The notes: generated from the letters alone by a model not told the origin. A stretch of 64,000 nucleotides of DNA from JAMBLL01 sp964460075 (GCA_964460075.1 CAYWPC010000009.1:20382-84381), one strand, 5' to 3'; shown: positions 25,913 through 36,288, counted from the first letter of the stretch. Made by a program: numbers and translations.

Positions 25913-26464
25913 CTACGCGCCTGTGCCGAACGAGTCGAGTACATCCCCAAGGGCCGCAAGGAGCTCCCTCAACGCCCAGACGAACACCACAGCCATCGCG
26001 ATCAGCGCCACTGCAGTCATCACCCCACGAACCCATCCGATCCACGAGTCCCTACGTCTGACAGCCGTGTTCCAGAGATCACGGAGCAAGCCGCCAGGGC
26101 GCGACGTCTCCCCAACTACCAGAGCTTTGGGAAAGGCCGTTGTTGCAACCTCTCCAGCCACATCCTCTGCCACGGCAGCGGCCTGTTGGGGTGTGCTGCC
26201 TGGATCCGGACCTAGATGTGGCGTTGAAGCCGAAGTCGACTCAGTCGGCGGGATCGGGCGAAGGCGACGTAAATCGGATTCGTCGAGATCGAGAACTCTC
26301 GCCAGTTCGGAGAGGATGCCCAACGCAGGCGCAACTTCGCCACGTTCCCATCGACGCACCGACGAAGATGAGCGACCAACCGCCGAGGCGAGTTGACCGA
26401 GTGACAGGCCCTTCTTGAGCCGAGACTCACGGATGAGTCTGCCAAGCACCATTGCATCTTCCAT
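25913..26464 (-). CDS. XRE-type HTH protein with C-terminal membrane helix
   Basis: 183 residues. An N-terminal Cro/CI-type HTH (LGRLIRESRLKKGLSLGQLASAVGRSSSSVRRWERGEVAPALGILSELARVLDLD) is followed by a Pro/Ser/Ala linker of about 60 residues and one membrane helix (VMTAVALIAMAVVFVWALRELL) close to the C-terminus. This is the RodZ-like order but without a recognisable outer domain. It may tether a DNA site or an MreB-like partner to the membrane. A TATCCT (complement of 26471-26476) lies six bases before the ATG, so the transcript is probably leaderless. Divergent from the acyl-CoA synthetase. Confidence 0.8.
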   Translation of the reverse strand: MEDAMVLGRLIRESRLKKGLSLGQLASAVGRSSSSVRRWERGEVAPALGILSELARVLDLDESDLRRLRPIPPTESTSASTPHLGPDPGSTPQQAAAVAEDVAGEVATTAFPKALVVGETSRPGGLLRDLWNTAVRRRDSWIGWVRGVMTAVALIAMAVVFVWALRELLAALGDVLDSFGTGA

Positions 26465-26543
26465 CCACCCAGGATATCGGTGCTTTCAACATCAACCTGG
26501 ATCCTCGGCATCTAAGGTGACGACCGCGACGAAAGGAACGCCA

Positions 26544-28358
<1,815 letters not shown>

Positions 28359-28362
28359 GGGC

Positions 28363-28406
28363 TCTGGCGTAGGAAACCGCAACATGTTGCGGTTTCCTAC
28401 GCCAGA
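28363..28406. terminator. perfect 44-bp palindrome between acyl-CoA synthetase and tRNA-Sec genes
   Basis: Bases 28363-28384 are exactly the reverse complement of 28385-28406 (arms start TCTGGCGTAGGAAACC and meet at ACATGT). It begins 5 bases after the + strand stop and lies 9 bases beyond the CCA end of the minus-strand tRNA. Position and strength fit a bidirectional terminator, though there is no long U-run in either direction. Confidence 0.7.
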
Positions 28407-28414
28407 CTCCAGAT

Positions 28415-28509
28415 TGGCGGAGGCGGACGGGAATCGAACCCGCCAGGGAGCTCACGCCCCCTCATCGGATTTGAAGTCCGTGACGTCCACCAGGCACGCA
28501 GTCGCCTCC
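28415..28509 (-). tRNA. selC: tRNA-Sec (anticodon UCA) with encoded CCA
   Basis: Read on the minus strand: 92 bases plus CCA (28417-28415). Anticodon loop CTTCAAA gives UCA (complement of 28472-28474), which reads UGA. Features diagnostic for selenocysteine tRNA: an 8-position acceptor arm (GGAGGCGA against CCGCCTCC, last pair A-C), an extended D stem closed by a TGGT tetraloop with one bulge, a 7-bp long variable arm (AGGGGGC-GTGA-GCTCCCT) and a 5-bp T stem with loop TTCGATT. G92 is the discriminator. It charges with Ser and is converted to Sec by SelA, not encoded here. Its partner SelD is encoded at 52084. Confidence 0.95.
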
Positions 28510-28516
28510 GCGGACA

Positions 28517-28544
28517 ATCGTACCGGGTATCTAAACGCATCCAA
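28517..28544 (-). promoter_or_regulatory. promoter of tRNA-Sec: TTGGAT, 16-base spacer, TACGAT
   Basis: On the minus strand TTGGAT (complement of 28539-28544) and TACGAT (complement of 28517-28522) are 16 bases apart. The -10 ends seven bases before G1 of the tRNA, so transcription may begin at the mature 5' end with no leader for RNase P. Confidence 0.5.
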
Positions 28545-28628
28545 CCTGACCACCGGCATTTGGCCCGATTCGGTGAGCTATTCTCACAGCCGCAAGTTCC
28601 CAACGGGGCTACTCGATCGAGGATGGAC

Positions 28629-28937
28629 ATGGCTGACGCATCACTGATGGTTTGGATCGACCAGGACCTGTGCACAGGTGACGGCATCTGCGAAGAGATC
28701 GCACCCGATGTGTTCCAAGCGCGCGACGACGGCTTGTGGGTCGTCAAGGAGACCGCTTCACACTGGGGTACCGACATCGTCTTCGACGGCGCGCAAGCAC
28801 CTGACGGATCTAGGGGGGTCGCACGTGTGCCGGAATCTCAGCTTGACGTCGTCGTCGAAGCAGCCGAGGAGTGTCCGGGCGAATGCATCATGATCGAGCC
28901 ATTCGACCAAGACGTATTCGCCAAGCGCGGTGCTTAG
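28629..28937 (+). CDS. small monocluster ferredoxin (3Fe-4S/4Fe-4S, P450-redox type)
   Basis: 102 residues from the ATG at 28629, for which GAGG (28619-28622) is six bases upstream; the ATG at 28623 is too close to it. Cluster ligands: CTGDGICEEIAPDVFQ (C-x5-C) and EECPGECI near the C-terminus. The pattern with DGIC and APDVF is that of actinobacterial ferredoxins that serve cytochromes P450 or similar oxygenases. The second cluster segment has an extra Cys (CPGEC). A 30-residue insertion (TASHWGTDIVFDGAQ...) is unusual. No P450 is encoded nearby. Confidence 0.85.
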   Translation: MADASLMVWIDQDLCTGDGICEEIAPDVFQARDDGLWVVKETASHWGTDIVFDGAQAPDGSRGVARVPESQLDVVVEAAEECPGECIMIEPFDQDVFAKRGA

Positions 28938-28970
28938 CTCAAGACGAACGACTCGTCGAGTTCCAGCCCC

Positions 28971-29402
28971 CTACCGCGTGATGTAGCCCTCGAGCTGATC
29001 GATCATGAACCTCTGCTCGTCGATCACGGCGCGCACAACATCGCCGATCGAGATCACACCCACAAGTGATCCACTCTCGACGACAGGAAGATGCCTGATC
29101 CTCCTGTCCGACATGATCTGCATACACCCAGCAACTGTGTCCGCCTTCGTAACGGTCACCGGATCCGGTGTCATGATCTCGGACACGAGCGTGTCCATCG
29201 AGCCTCGAGACAACAAAATGATCTTCCTGGCGTAGTCTCGCTCAGAGAGGATTCCAACCAGGTCGCCATGTGACGTGACGACGAGCGCCCCAACATTCTT
29301 GTCCGCCATCGTTTTGAGCGCCTCGTACACCGATACATCTGCGTCGATCGACCAGACGGCTTTCCCCTTGGTGTCAATGATATTCGCTACAGTTTTCTGC
29401 AT
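28971..29402 (-). CDS. CBS-domain pair protein
   Basis: 143 residues from the ATG at 29402 with GGAGGGA four bases upstream. Two CBS motifs: DADVSVYEALKTMADKNVGALVVTSHGDLVGILSERDYARKI and KADTVAGCMQIMSDRRIRHLPVVESGSLVGVISIGDVVRAV. This is the widespread 'CBS pair associated with stress or hypoxia' type, like the mycobacterial HRP1 fold. Likely an adenine-nucleotide sensor. Confidence 0.94.
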   Translation of the reverse strand: MQKTVANIIDTKGKAVWSIDADVSVYEALKTMADKNVGALVVTSHGDLVGILSERDYARKIILLSRGSMDTLVSEIMTPDPVTVTKADTVAGCMQIMSDRRIRHLPVVESGSLVGVISIGDVVRAVIDEQRFMIDQLEGYITR

Positions 29403-29460
29403 TCGTCCCTCCTCCTCACAAGATACCAGCAGACACCGCCCGTGCGGTCGGAAATGCTCG

Positions 29461-29466
29461 TACGAT
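29461..29466 (+). promoter_or_regulatory. -10 hexamer TACGAT at leaderless distance
   Basis: TACGAT ends six bases before the GTG at 29473. Confidence 0.5.
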
Positions 29467-29472
29467 GGAAAC

Positions 29473-30336
29473 GTGCGATATCTCGATGCTGAAACGACGC
29501 GGCGATGCCTCCCGATGGCTGACGCAATCGACGCTATGCGAGTCGCTTTCACCGCCGACACCGACGTTCCCAACCGGCACCTCCTCGGCCAGTCGCTCTT
29601 CATGCCTGGTCGTGTCGGAACGCTTTCAGGAGTCAAGGTCGTCTCCGTCGTGCCTGGCAACCCGGTCGGGGTCGTCGTCGTATTCGACGAGAACGGGGCA
29701 TTGCTAGGGATCGTGGACGGCCCGACCCTGACAGCCATACGGACTGGGGCGGTGGCAGGCCTTGCAACCGATCTGCTCGCATCTCCGCAGGTGACCACGA
29801 TGGCAATGCTCGGTGCAGGGGCAATGGCTCGCGATCAGATCGCTGCCGTGCAAGCGGTCAGAGACGTCACGAACATACTGGTGTGGAGCCGCGACCACGC
29901 CAACGCCGCGGCTGTGGCAGATGATGTCGGAGGAGAGGCCGTAGCAAACGCCGATGAGGCCGTTGCTTCGGCGGACGTCGTCTCAACGGCTACCCCATCA
30001 ACCGAACCGCTGTTCGCTACGGAGAGTCTCACGCTGTATGCCCACGTAAACGCAATCGGCGCGTTCACACCGTCCATGATCGAGATCCCTCCGGATGTCA
30101 CCACCTCGGCATTCGTCGTCGTCGACGACATGCAGGCCGCGGCGGCTGAAGCTGGTGATCTCATCCAGGCAGGCAGAGTCGCCGACGCCGACCTGCGAAC
30201 ACTTCTGACGACATCGATCGACATCCCAGACGGCCGGACACTCTTCAAGTCTGTCGGAATCGCCAGCCAGGACATCACGAGCGCGGCAATGGCGCTAGCG
30301 AACGCCGAACACCTCGATCTTGGAGCGGAGCTGTAG
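29473..30336 (+). CDS. ornithine cyclodeaminase/mu-crystallin family protein
   Basis: 287 residues starting at GTG. The Rossmann dinucleotide motif MLGAGAMARDQIAAVQAVRDVTNILVWSRD and the substrate half GVKVVSVVPGNPVGVVVVFDENGALLGIVDGPTLTAIRTGAVAGLATDLL are typical; DITSAAMALANAEH near the end matches the family tail. Members include ornithine cyclodeaminase, alanine dehydrogenase and ketimine reductase. It is slightly short. It converges with the FAD oxidase of the liv operon, which suggests but does not prove a shared amino-acid role. Confidence 0.9.
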   Translation: MRYLDAETTRRCLPMADAIDAMRVAFTADTDVPNRHLLGQSLFMPGRVGTLSGVKVVSVVPGNPVGVVVVFDENGALLGIVDGPTLTAIRTGAVAGLATDLLASPQVTTMAMLGAGAMARDQIAAVQAVRDVTNILVWSRDHANAAAVADDVGGEAVANADEAVASADVVSTATPSTEPLFATESLTLYAHVNAIGAFTPSMIEIPPDVTTSAFVVVDDMQAAAAEAGDLIQAGRVADADLRTLLTTSIDIPDGRTLFKSVGIASQDITSAAMALANAEHLDLGAEL

Positions 30337-30386
30337 GACGCGGTACCCGCCGATCCACTTCACCTCTGCGTTCCCGTGGTACGTCG

Positions 30387-31628
30387 CTACGCCAGCACGG
30401 TGTGCTCGGCGATGTCGATCGGTGCGCGGTCGACTGACAGGAAGTCCATGGGAACGTCGGTATCGAAACTGGCCCGCTCACCCGTGATCCACTGCGCCAT
30501 CATCGAACCGATGATCTGCGACTCCTTGAATCCGTGGCCCGAGAAACCGTTCACGACGGCGAATCCCTCGACAGACGTCGGCCCGACGACCGGAAGGACA
30601 TCCTGACGGTTCACGGTGTACAAACTGGCCATACCACCGGGAATCCCGCGGTACGGCAGAGAAGGCAGCCTGTGATGCAACGCATGAATCTTGAGGTCGA
30701 TGTACGCCCGATCCGCAGCACCGTTGTAGCTGTCAGGATCAGCTGACTCGAGTTCGTCCTCTTCGAGGATGGAACCGAGGATGATCTGCCCATCTCCAGC
30801 TTCAGGACGCAGATACACCCCCCCAGCGGCATCGCAGATAACCGGTATCGGCCGTGGCACGATCGGCGGCAGGTCGCGGTAGACCACCTGGACACGTGTC
30901 GGAACCAGCGTCCATGGCATGTCAAGACCCACCATGGCATTTATCTGGTTGCACCACGGGCCTGCTGCGTTTATGACGAGTCCCGCGTCGATCGTCGATC
31001 CGTCGGCAAGCGTGACACCACGCACTCGTCCGCCCAGCATCGAGATCATCACCGCCTCTGACCGCATCCGAACATCGACACCACCGGCTCGTGCCGCGGT
31101 GGCGACATCCAGTAGGGCGCCGGTCGCATCGAAGAAGCCGGTGTCTCGCTCGATGAGAAAGGCACTGCCATCAGCACACACATGTTCGACATCTCCTGTG
31201 AGATCGAATGGAACCATGCACGCCGAGACGCCCGGATACAGCCTGGCCAACTCGGCTGCATCAACGGTTACCGCATCAATGCCTTCTGCGACCAGACGAG
31301 CCTGATCCGCTGCTACGACTTGGGGATCGTCGTGCATCATCCAGAGCACGCCGATGTCATGGAACCGGCCAGTGGGTTCGTCAAGTCCGGTGTACTCGGG
31401 CCAATTCCTCCAGATGACGTTGCCGTCGCGGGCAATCCGTACGTTCTCCGCCTTCGAGTATCGCTGCCGCGTAATCGCAGATGACCCTCCGGTGGATCCC
31501 TCACCAAGGCCCGCACCCTTCTCGAGCACGACGATCTTGAGAGGAGAACGGCGAGCAACCTGATGAGCAATCGACATACCGATGATGCCGCCGCCGATGA
31601 TGACAATGTCAGCAGTGTCTTTGGCCAC
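30387..31628 (-). CDS. FAD-dependent amine/amino-acid oxidoreductase (DAO/sarcosine-oxidase beta type)
   Basis: 413 residues from GTG 31628 with GGAGG six bases upstream. ADIVIIGGGIIGMSIAHQVARR binds the FAD ADP, LEKGAGLGEGSTGGSSAITRQ is the second FAD segment, and GLVINAAGPWCNQINAMVGLDMPWTLVPTRVQVVY with AVVNGFSGHGFKESQIIG is the C-terminal catalytic region seen in sarcosine, dimethylglycine and related oxidases. It follows livF by 14 bases, so it is the last gene of the transporter operon and probably oxidises the imported substrate, perhaps an N-methylated or cyclic amino acid. Confidence 0.92.
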   Translation of the reverse strand: MAKDTADIVIIGGGIIGMSIAHQVARRSPLKIVVLEKGAGLGEGSTGGSSAITRQRYSKAENVRIARDGNVIWRNWPEYTGLDEPTGRFHDIGVLWMMHDDPQVVAADQARLVAEGIDAVTVDAAELARLYPGVSACMVPFDLTGDVEHVCADGSAFLIERDTGFFDATGALLDVATAARAGGVDVRMRSEAVMISMLGGRVRGVTLADGSTIDAGLVINAAGPWCNQINAMVGLDMPWTLVPTRVQVVYRDLPPIVPRPIPVICDAAGGVYLRPEAGDGQIILGSILEEDELESADPDSYNGAADRAYIDLKIHALHHRLPSLPYRGIPGGMASLYTVNRQDVLPVVGPTSVEGFAVVNGFSGHGFKESQIIGSMMAQWITGERASFDTDVPMDFLSVDRAPIDIAEHTVLA

Positions 31629-31642
31629 GACGAACCTCCGAG

Positions 31643-32371
31643 CTATTCGACTTCCCCAAGATACGCCTTGCGGAGATCCTCGTTGGTGAGCAGCCCGGCT
31701 GCCGTATCGTTGAGCACGATGCGCCCCGTCTGGAGGACGTATCCCCTGTCTGCGATCGAGAGGGCCATGTTGGCGTTCTGCTCGACCATGAACACGGTCA
31801 CGCCCTCCTCGTTGATCTGCTCGATGATGTCGAAATTCTGCTGGACGAGAACCGGTGCTAGGCCCATCGACGGCTCGTCCATGAGCAAAACTTTCGGCTT
31901 TGCCATAAGCGCCCTACCCACGGCGACCATCTGCTGCTCACCACCTGAGAGGGTTCCCGCCCTCTGGTTGATGCGCTCTTTGACCCTGGGGAACATGTCA
32001 AAGATGTGCTCCATCTCAGCATCGAGAACGTCGCGGTCTGTGCGCAGATAGGCACCGATCTCAAGGTTCTCTCGCACGGTCATTCGTTTGAACAGCCGCC
32101 GGTTCTCTGGAACCATTGTGACGCCTCGTGACACGATGTCGGCGGTCGAGAAACCTGTGACGATCTCACCATCTATCGCCACATCTCCTGTTGTCGGCTT
32201 CACCATGCCGAGAATCGTCTTGAGTGTCGTCGTCTTTCCAGAGGCATTGCCGCCAAGGAGACACACGATCTCTCCAGGGAAGATCTCCACATCGACGTCC
32301 TTGAGCATATGCACAGGGCCGTAGTGCGTGTTGACGCCTCGGAACTCAAGAGCAGGAGTCCTGTCATCCAT
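31643..32371 (-). CDS. livF: branched-chain-type amino-acid ABC transporter ATPase
   Basis: 242 residues. Walker A LLGGNASGKTTTLKTILG, signature LSGGEQQMVAVGRALM, Walker B VLLMDEPSMGL, and the LivF-specific QRAGTLSGGEQ and FMVEQNANMALSIADRGYVLQTG. It overlaps livG by 8 bases, giving translational coupling. Energises uptake with LivG. Confidence 0.95.
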   Translation of the reverse strand: MDDRTPALEFRGVNTHYGPVHMLKDVDVEIFPGEIVCLLGGNASGKTTTLKTILGMVKPTTGDVAIDGEIVTGFSTADIVSRGVTMVPENRRLFKRMTVRENLEIGAYLRTDRDVLDAEMEHIFDMFPRVKERINQRAGTLSGGEQQMVAVGRALMAKPKVLLMDEPSMGLAPVLVQQNFDIIEQINEEGVTVFMVEQNANMALSIADRGYVLQTGRIVLNDTAAGLLTNEDLRKAYLGEVE

Positions 32372-33155
32372 TGGTGGGCTCCGTTGGCCGTCCGAGGTAG
32401 GCCTCGATCACATCCGGATTCTGTGATATGGACTCGTAGTCACCTTCTGCGATCTTCACACCGTGATCGAGGACAACGACACGGTCAGAGACATCGCGAA
32501 CAACGCGCATCTCGTGCTCGATCACGACGATCGTGTACCCCTTCTCGGATCGGAGCTGCTTGATCAGGTCGGTAAGCTCAGCCGTCTCCATCGGGTTCAT
32601 GCCTGCTGTCGGCTCGTCGAGCAGGATCAGCTCGGGCAACGTCCCCATCGCACGGGCGATTTCGAGACGCCGCCTGTTCGCATACGAGAGCACCATTGCC
32701 GGTTGATCCCAGCGATACCCCTTGAGGCGCTTTCCAAAGAACGAGAGTATCTCCTTGGCTCGCTCTTCGATCTCTCGCTCTTCCTTGCGGAACGAAGCCG
32801 TGTTGAGCAACGTACCGAACATGCCGGTACTCGTCCTGCAATGCTGAGCCACCATCACGTTCTCGAGCACGGTCATGTTGGGAAACAAACGGACATTCTG
32901 GAACGTCCGCGCAATGCCGAGCTCAGTGATCTCATGGGGCTGGTGTCCCGCGATGTTGACGCCGTTGAACACGATCTCGCCCTCATCTGGAGAGAAATAG
33001 CCTGTGATCGTGTTGAAGAACGATGTCTTCCCCGCACCGTTCGGCCCGATGACGGAGACGATTTCACCCTGGTCCACATGGAAGTCGATACCGTCGAGTG
33101 CCTGGACGCCGCCGAAGCCCTTCCTGAGGTTGGTGATCTCGAGCAGTGGCATCAC
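32364..33155 (-). CDS. livG: branched-chain-type amino-acid ABC transporter ATPase
   Basis: 263 residues. Walker A IGPNGAGKTSFFNTITGYF, FQNVRLFPNMTVLENVMVAQH, LSYANRRRLEIARAMGT in place of the usual LSYGQQR signature, Walker B LILLDEPTAGMNP and VIEHEMRVVRDVSDRVVVLDHG. These are LivG landmarks. It shares 4 bases with livM (ATGA-type overlap). Confidence 0.95.
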   Translation of the reverse strand: MMPLLEITNLRKGFGGVQALDGIDFHVDQGEIVSVIGPNGAGKTSFFNTITGYFSPDEGEIVFNGVNIAGHQPHEITELGIARTFQNVRLFPNMTVLENVMVAQHCRTSTGMFGTLLNTASFRKEEREIEERAKEILSFFGKRLKGYRWDQPAMVLSYANRRRLEIARAMGTLPELILLDEPTAGMNPMETAELTDLIKQLRSEKGYTIVVIEHEMRVVRDVSDRVVVLDHGVKIAEGDYESISQNPDVIEAYLGRPTEPTNG

Positions 33156-34969
33156 ACGCCACCTTCCTCGTCAAGGCCTGGGTCCCCCGTGAGCCATGCA
33201 TCCTGACTCATCTCGTCTTGGTACAGCTCGCGTTGTCGCCGTATCGAAGGCCACAGCCCCTCGGGACGTTTGAGCATCATAAAGACCAGCACCGCCCCAT
33301 ACACGAGCAGCTTGAACTCGCCAAGTTCCTGCAAGAGTCCCGGCTGGGTCGGCCCACCGAGCACACCTATCAGCACCACGGCACCAACGATGACTCCTGT
33401 GATCGATCCCATTCCACCAACGATCACAACAACGAGAATGATGATGGACACGAGCAACTTGAACGAGTTCGGGAAGATCGACCCAACCTTGACCGCAAAG
33501 ATCATCCCTCCGATAGAGGCGAAGATCGCACCCATCACGAATGCTGTGAGCTTCACCGCTGTGGTGTTGATGCCCATGGCTTCCGCAACATCCTCGTCCT
33601 CACGCAGCGCGGTCCATGCACGACCCGTCCTGGACTTCTGGAGCCGCCATGCCACATAGATCACCACAGCGGAGAATGCCGCGATCACATAGAACATCGC
33701 CTGGGAACTGGTTCCCTTGATCTCAACGGGACCAAGCGCGCCACCAGGGATGTTGGTGATTCCCTGGGCGCCACCGAAGTAAGGGGAGAGCCAATCTGAA
33801 AGAAACAGGATCCTGACGATCTCCCCGAAACCGAGGGTCACAATCGCCAAGTAGTCGCCTCTCAAACGAATGACAGGAGTACCTACGAGAATGCCGGCGA
33901 TCGCAGCCATGACGAGGACTACGACGACGATCAACCAGCCTTCCCACGACAGGAAATCCAGCGTCAGTTCCGGAGTCCAGGTCGGTGAAAGTGGAGACGT
34001 GAGCACCGCAGTGGTGTAAGCACCTACAGCAAAGAAAGCCACGTAGCCGAGGTCGAGGAGCCCTGCCGACCCGACCACGATGTTGAGCCCGAGTCCCATC
34101 AGAATGAAGAGACCAACGTTTGCAAGCAACTCGTTGGTAAGGCCTCCAAGGATCATGGGGAGGAAGATGACGGCGAGGATCGTGATGATCGCTGCGGTGA
34201 CGTTCTTGCGGAACCGAACCTCCGGATCGAGATTCATCCGCGCCAGCCTCCGCTCTGTCAGCGTCTGCTCGCTCGAGCGAAGCCCGAAGAGCCCGCTCAG
34301 GATGGCTATGACGATCGCCGACACGGTCGTGAGGCCACCGTTGATCGCGAAGATCCAGTCGGCGACGAACTCGACGCGAAGCCCCTGCGTGATGTCGGTG
34401 ACGATGATCTCAAGGAGAGCTATGCCGAGCACACCGATCGCTGCGGAACCGATCACACTACGAACTCGCCTCGGAACGACCTTGAGCGCTCCACCGACGA
34501 GACCGAGGAGCCCTGACCCGATGATCCAAAGAACAGACGCAACGCCGAGACCTCTCCCAAACGTCAGCAATTCGATAAGTTTCGGACCGAGATTCCTGAA
34601 GATGTCTGTCAGATCGAACGCATCGACGACGACGATGAACAGGGTGAAGTAGAGGCCGGAGAGCAACCCCGTGACGAGGCCGGAGACAAGGTCTCGTTCA
34701 CCCTTGACCGGCGGGGGAGCACCGTCTTGCAGATCCTCCGTTGCACTGGTGAACCCAAGGACAACGGGCACCCACAACAGGGTAAGGAAGCCGAGGCTCA
34801 GCCAAGGCTCAATAATGAGTCGACGGTCTAGAGCCGTGGCCATCCCGATTGCTGCGATGAACACCATCGTCAAGCCACCGTACGCACCCGCCTTCTGCAC
34901 CTTCGACCAGTCGACCGGGTTCGGCGTCGGTGCATTGGGCGCGGCTGTGCGCTCGAGTGTGTCCGTCAT
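33152..34969 (-). CDS. livM: branched-chain-type ABC transporter permease with long N-terminal membrane extension
   Basis: 605 residues against roughly 300-430 for ordinary LivM. The permease core begins near residue 245 (FRKNVTAAIITILAVIFLPMILGG..., LGLNIVVGSAGLLDLGYVAFFAVGAYTTAVL) and contains GDYLAIVTLGFGEIVRI and the EAA-like RTGRAWTALREDEDVAEAMGIN. The first ~240 residues add about six membrane helices (GLTMVFIAAIGMAT..., VSGLVTGLLSGLYFTLFIVVV..., IGSAAIGVLGIALLEIIV). The extra block has no assignable role. Overlaps livH by one base. Confidence 0.93.
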   Translation of the reverse strand: MTDTLERTAAPNAPTPNPVDWSKVQKAGAYGGLTMVFIAAIGMATALDRRLIIEPWLSLGFLTLLWVPVVLGFTSATEDLQDGAPPPVKGERDLVSGLVTGLLSGLYFTLFIVVVDAFDLTDIFRNLGPKLIELLTFGRGLGVASVLWIIGSGLLGLVGGALKVVPRRVRSVIGSAAIGVLGIALLEIIVTDITQGLRVEFVADWIFAINGGLTTVSAIVIAILSGLFGLRSSEQTLTERRLARMNLDPEVRFRKNVTAAIITILAVIFLPMILGGLTNELLANVGLFILMGLGLNIVVGSAGLLDLGYVAFFAVGAYTTAVLTSPLSPTWTPELTLDFLSWEGWLIVVVVLVMAAIAGILVGTPVIRLRGDYLAIVTLGFGEIVRILFLSDWLSPYFGGAQGITNIPGGALGPVEIKGTSSQAMFYVIAAFSAVVIYVAWRLQKSRTGRAWTALREDEDVAEAMGINTTAVKLTAFVMGAIFASIGGMIFAVKVGSIFPNSFKLLVSIIILVVVIVGGMGSITGVIVGAVVLIGVLGGPTQPGLLQELGEFKLLVYGAVLVFMMLKRPEGLWPSIRRQRELYQDEMSQDAWLTGDPGLDEEGGV

Positions 34970-36216
34970 CAGGCCCGGTCCTCATTTCCCAGTTGTTCTC
35001 CGAACAAGCCCGCAGGCTTGAATATCAACACAAGCACGAGCGCCGTGAACGCAACGACGTCTTTGAGTTGGCTGAGACCTGGAATGACGATCGTGAATCC
35101 CCACACACCGACGAGGCCCATGAGGATCGTCGATGCACCTAGGACGACGATCCCATTGCGGTGGGTAGACCTCCCTGCAAACACCACTCCCACCCCGGCG
35201 ACAAGCAACACGATCCCAAGCGAGGTCGGTATCTGCCACGCAAGACCTCGAAGAACGACGTTAGGACCTAGCCCCTCGAACAGGCCGAGCAGAACACCGC
35301 CGACCATCGCCCCGACGATGTTCCCTATCCCTCCAAGCACCGCAGCCGTAAACGCCTTGATGCCTGGCAGAAACCCTGTGATGAATGAGACACCGCGGAA
35401 CAGCATCGCCCAAAGCAACGCCGCAACACCGGCCATGGCGCCACCAACGGCGAAGGTCATGACGATCACTTTGTCCACGTTGATGCCCATCAGGGCCGCG
35501 ATCTCTTTGTCCTCGGCTACGGCCCGCATCGCACGGCCCGTCGCCGACCGTTCAACGAACAGCCACAGGCCGAACATCGATACGAGGGCGAGCACAACCA
35601 CGAGCACGGTTGTGCCAGGAACTTTGAATCCCAATATGTCGATCGGGTTGCTCAACCACTTCGGCGGAGCCGGATACGTCTTCACAGCTGGTCCCACGAG
35701 GAGCTGTACGGCGTTCTGGAGGAAGAACGAGATGCCGATCGAGGTGATAAGGGGGATGAGCCTCGGAGCGTTGCGCAGCGGTCGGTACGCGACCTTCTCG
35801 ATGATCACTGCAGTGACCGTAGAGCTCGCCACCGCAACGACGAGCACAACGATGATCGAGAGAATGAAGTTCGACTCCCAAATGCCGGCATCGAAAAGAG
35901 CATTCGCCGTGAAGAATCCGACGATCGCCCCAACCATGAACACCTCGCCGTGGGCGAAGTTGATGAACCCGAGCACGCCGTACACCATTGAGTAGCCGAG
36001 AGCGATGAGCCCGTACATCGATCCCTGTGCGAGGCCGGCAATAGTCAACTGCTTCCACGCAGCAAGGCTGAGCCCGTTGCCCTCGAAGCCGAGAGCGATG
36101 ACACCAACAAATCCCCACACGATGACGAAGATCGAAGTCACTCGTATGGCCCACAGGAACGAATCAGTCCATGAGAACCGGAACGTCCGTGTCGCGGGCG
36201 TGGTGGTTGTATTCAT
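34969..36216 (-). CDS. livH: branched-chain-type ABC transporter permease
   Basis: 415 residues. The LivH core LTIAGLAQGSMYGLIALGYSMVYGVLGFINFAHGEVFMVGA, IEKVAYRPLRNAPRLIPLITSIGISFFLQNAVQLL and the EAA loop ATGRAMRAVAEDKEIAALMGINVDKVI are complete. There is an added N-terminal helix (ITSIFVIVWGFVGVIALGF region) and a C-terminal extension of about 90 residues with two further helices. The ATG has no good SD and lies 20 bases after the attenuator hairpin, so expression may depend on read-through from livK. Confidence 0.93.
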   Translation of the reverse strand: MNTTTTPATRTFRFSWTDSFLWAIRVTSIFVIVWGFVGVIALGFEGNGLSLAAWKQLTIAGLAQGSMYGLIALGYSMVYGVLGFINFAHGEVFMVGAIVGFFTANALFDAGIWESNFILSIIVVLVVAVASSTVTAVIIEKVAYRPLRNAPRLIPLITSIGISFFLQNAVQLLVGPAVKTYPAPPKWLSNPIDILGFKVPGTTVLVVVLALVSMFGLWLFVERSATGRAMRAVAEDKEIAALMGINVDKVIVMTFAVGGAMAGVAALLWAMLFRGVSFITGFLPGIKAFTAAVLGGIGNIVGAMVGGVLLGLFEGLGPNVVLRGLAWQIPTSLGIVLLVAGVGVVFAGRSTHRNGIVVLGASTILMGLVGVWGFTIVIPGLSQLKDVVAFTALVLVLIFKPAGLFGEQLGNEDRA

Positions 36217-36235
36217 CTGGCTGCGAGTAAAGCAG

Positions 36236-36262
36236 AAAACCGGCGCCTACACACGGCGCCGG
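36236..36262 (-). terminator. intercistronic Rho-independent terminator/attenuator between livK and livH
   Basis: On the minus strand CCGGCGCC-GTGTGTA-GGCGCCGG (8 bp, extendable at the base) is followed directly by TTTT (complement of 36236-36239). It starts 27 bases after the livK stop and lies before the livH start, so it should give more binding protein than permease. Confidence 0.85.
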
Positions 36263-36288
36263 CTCTCTGCCATCAACTAGGTTCGAGA

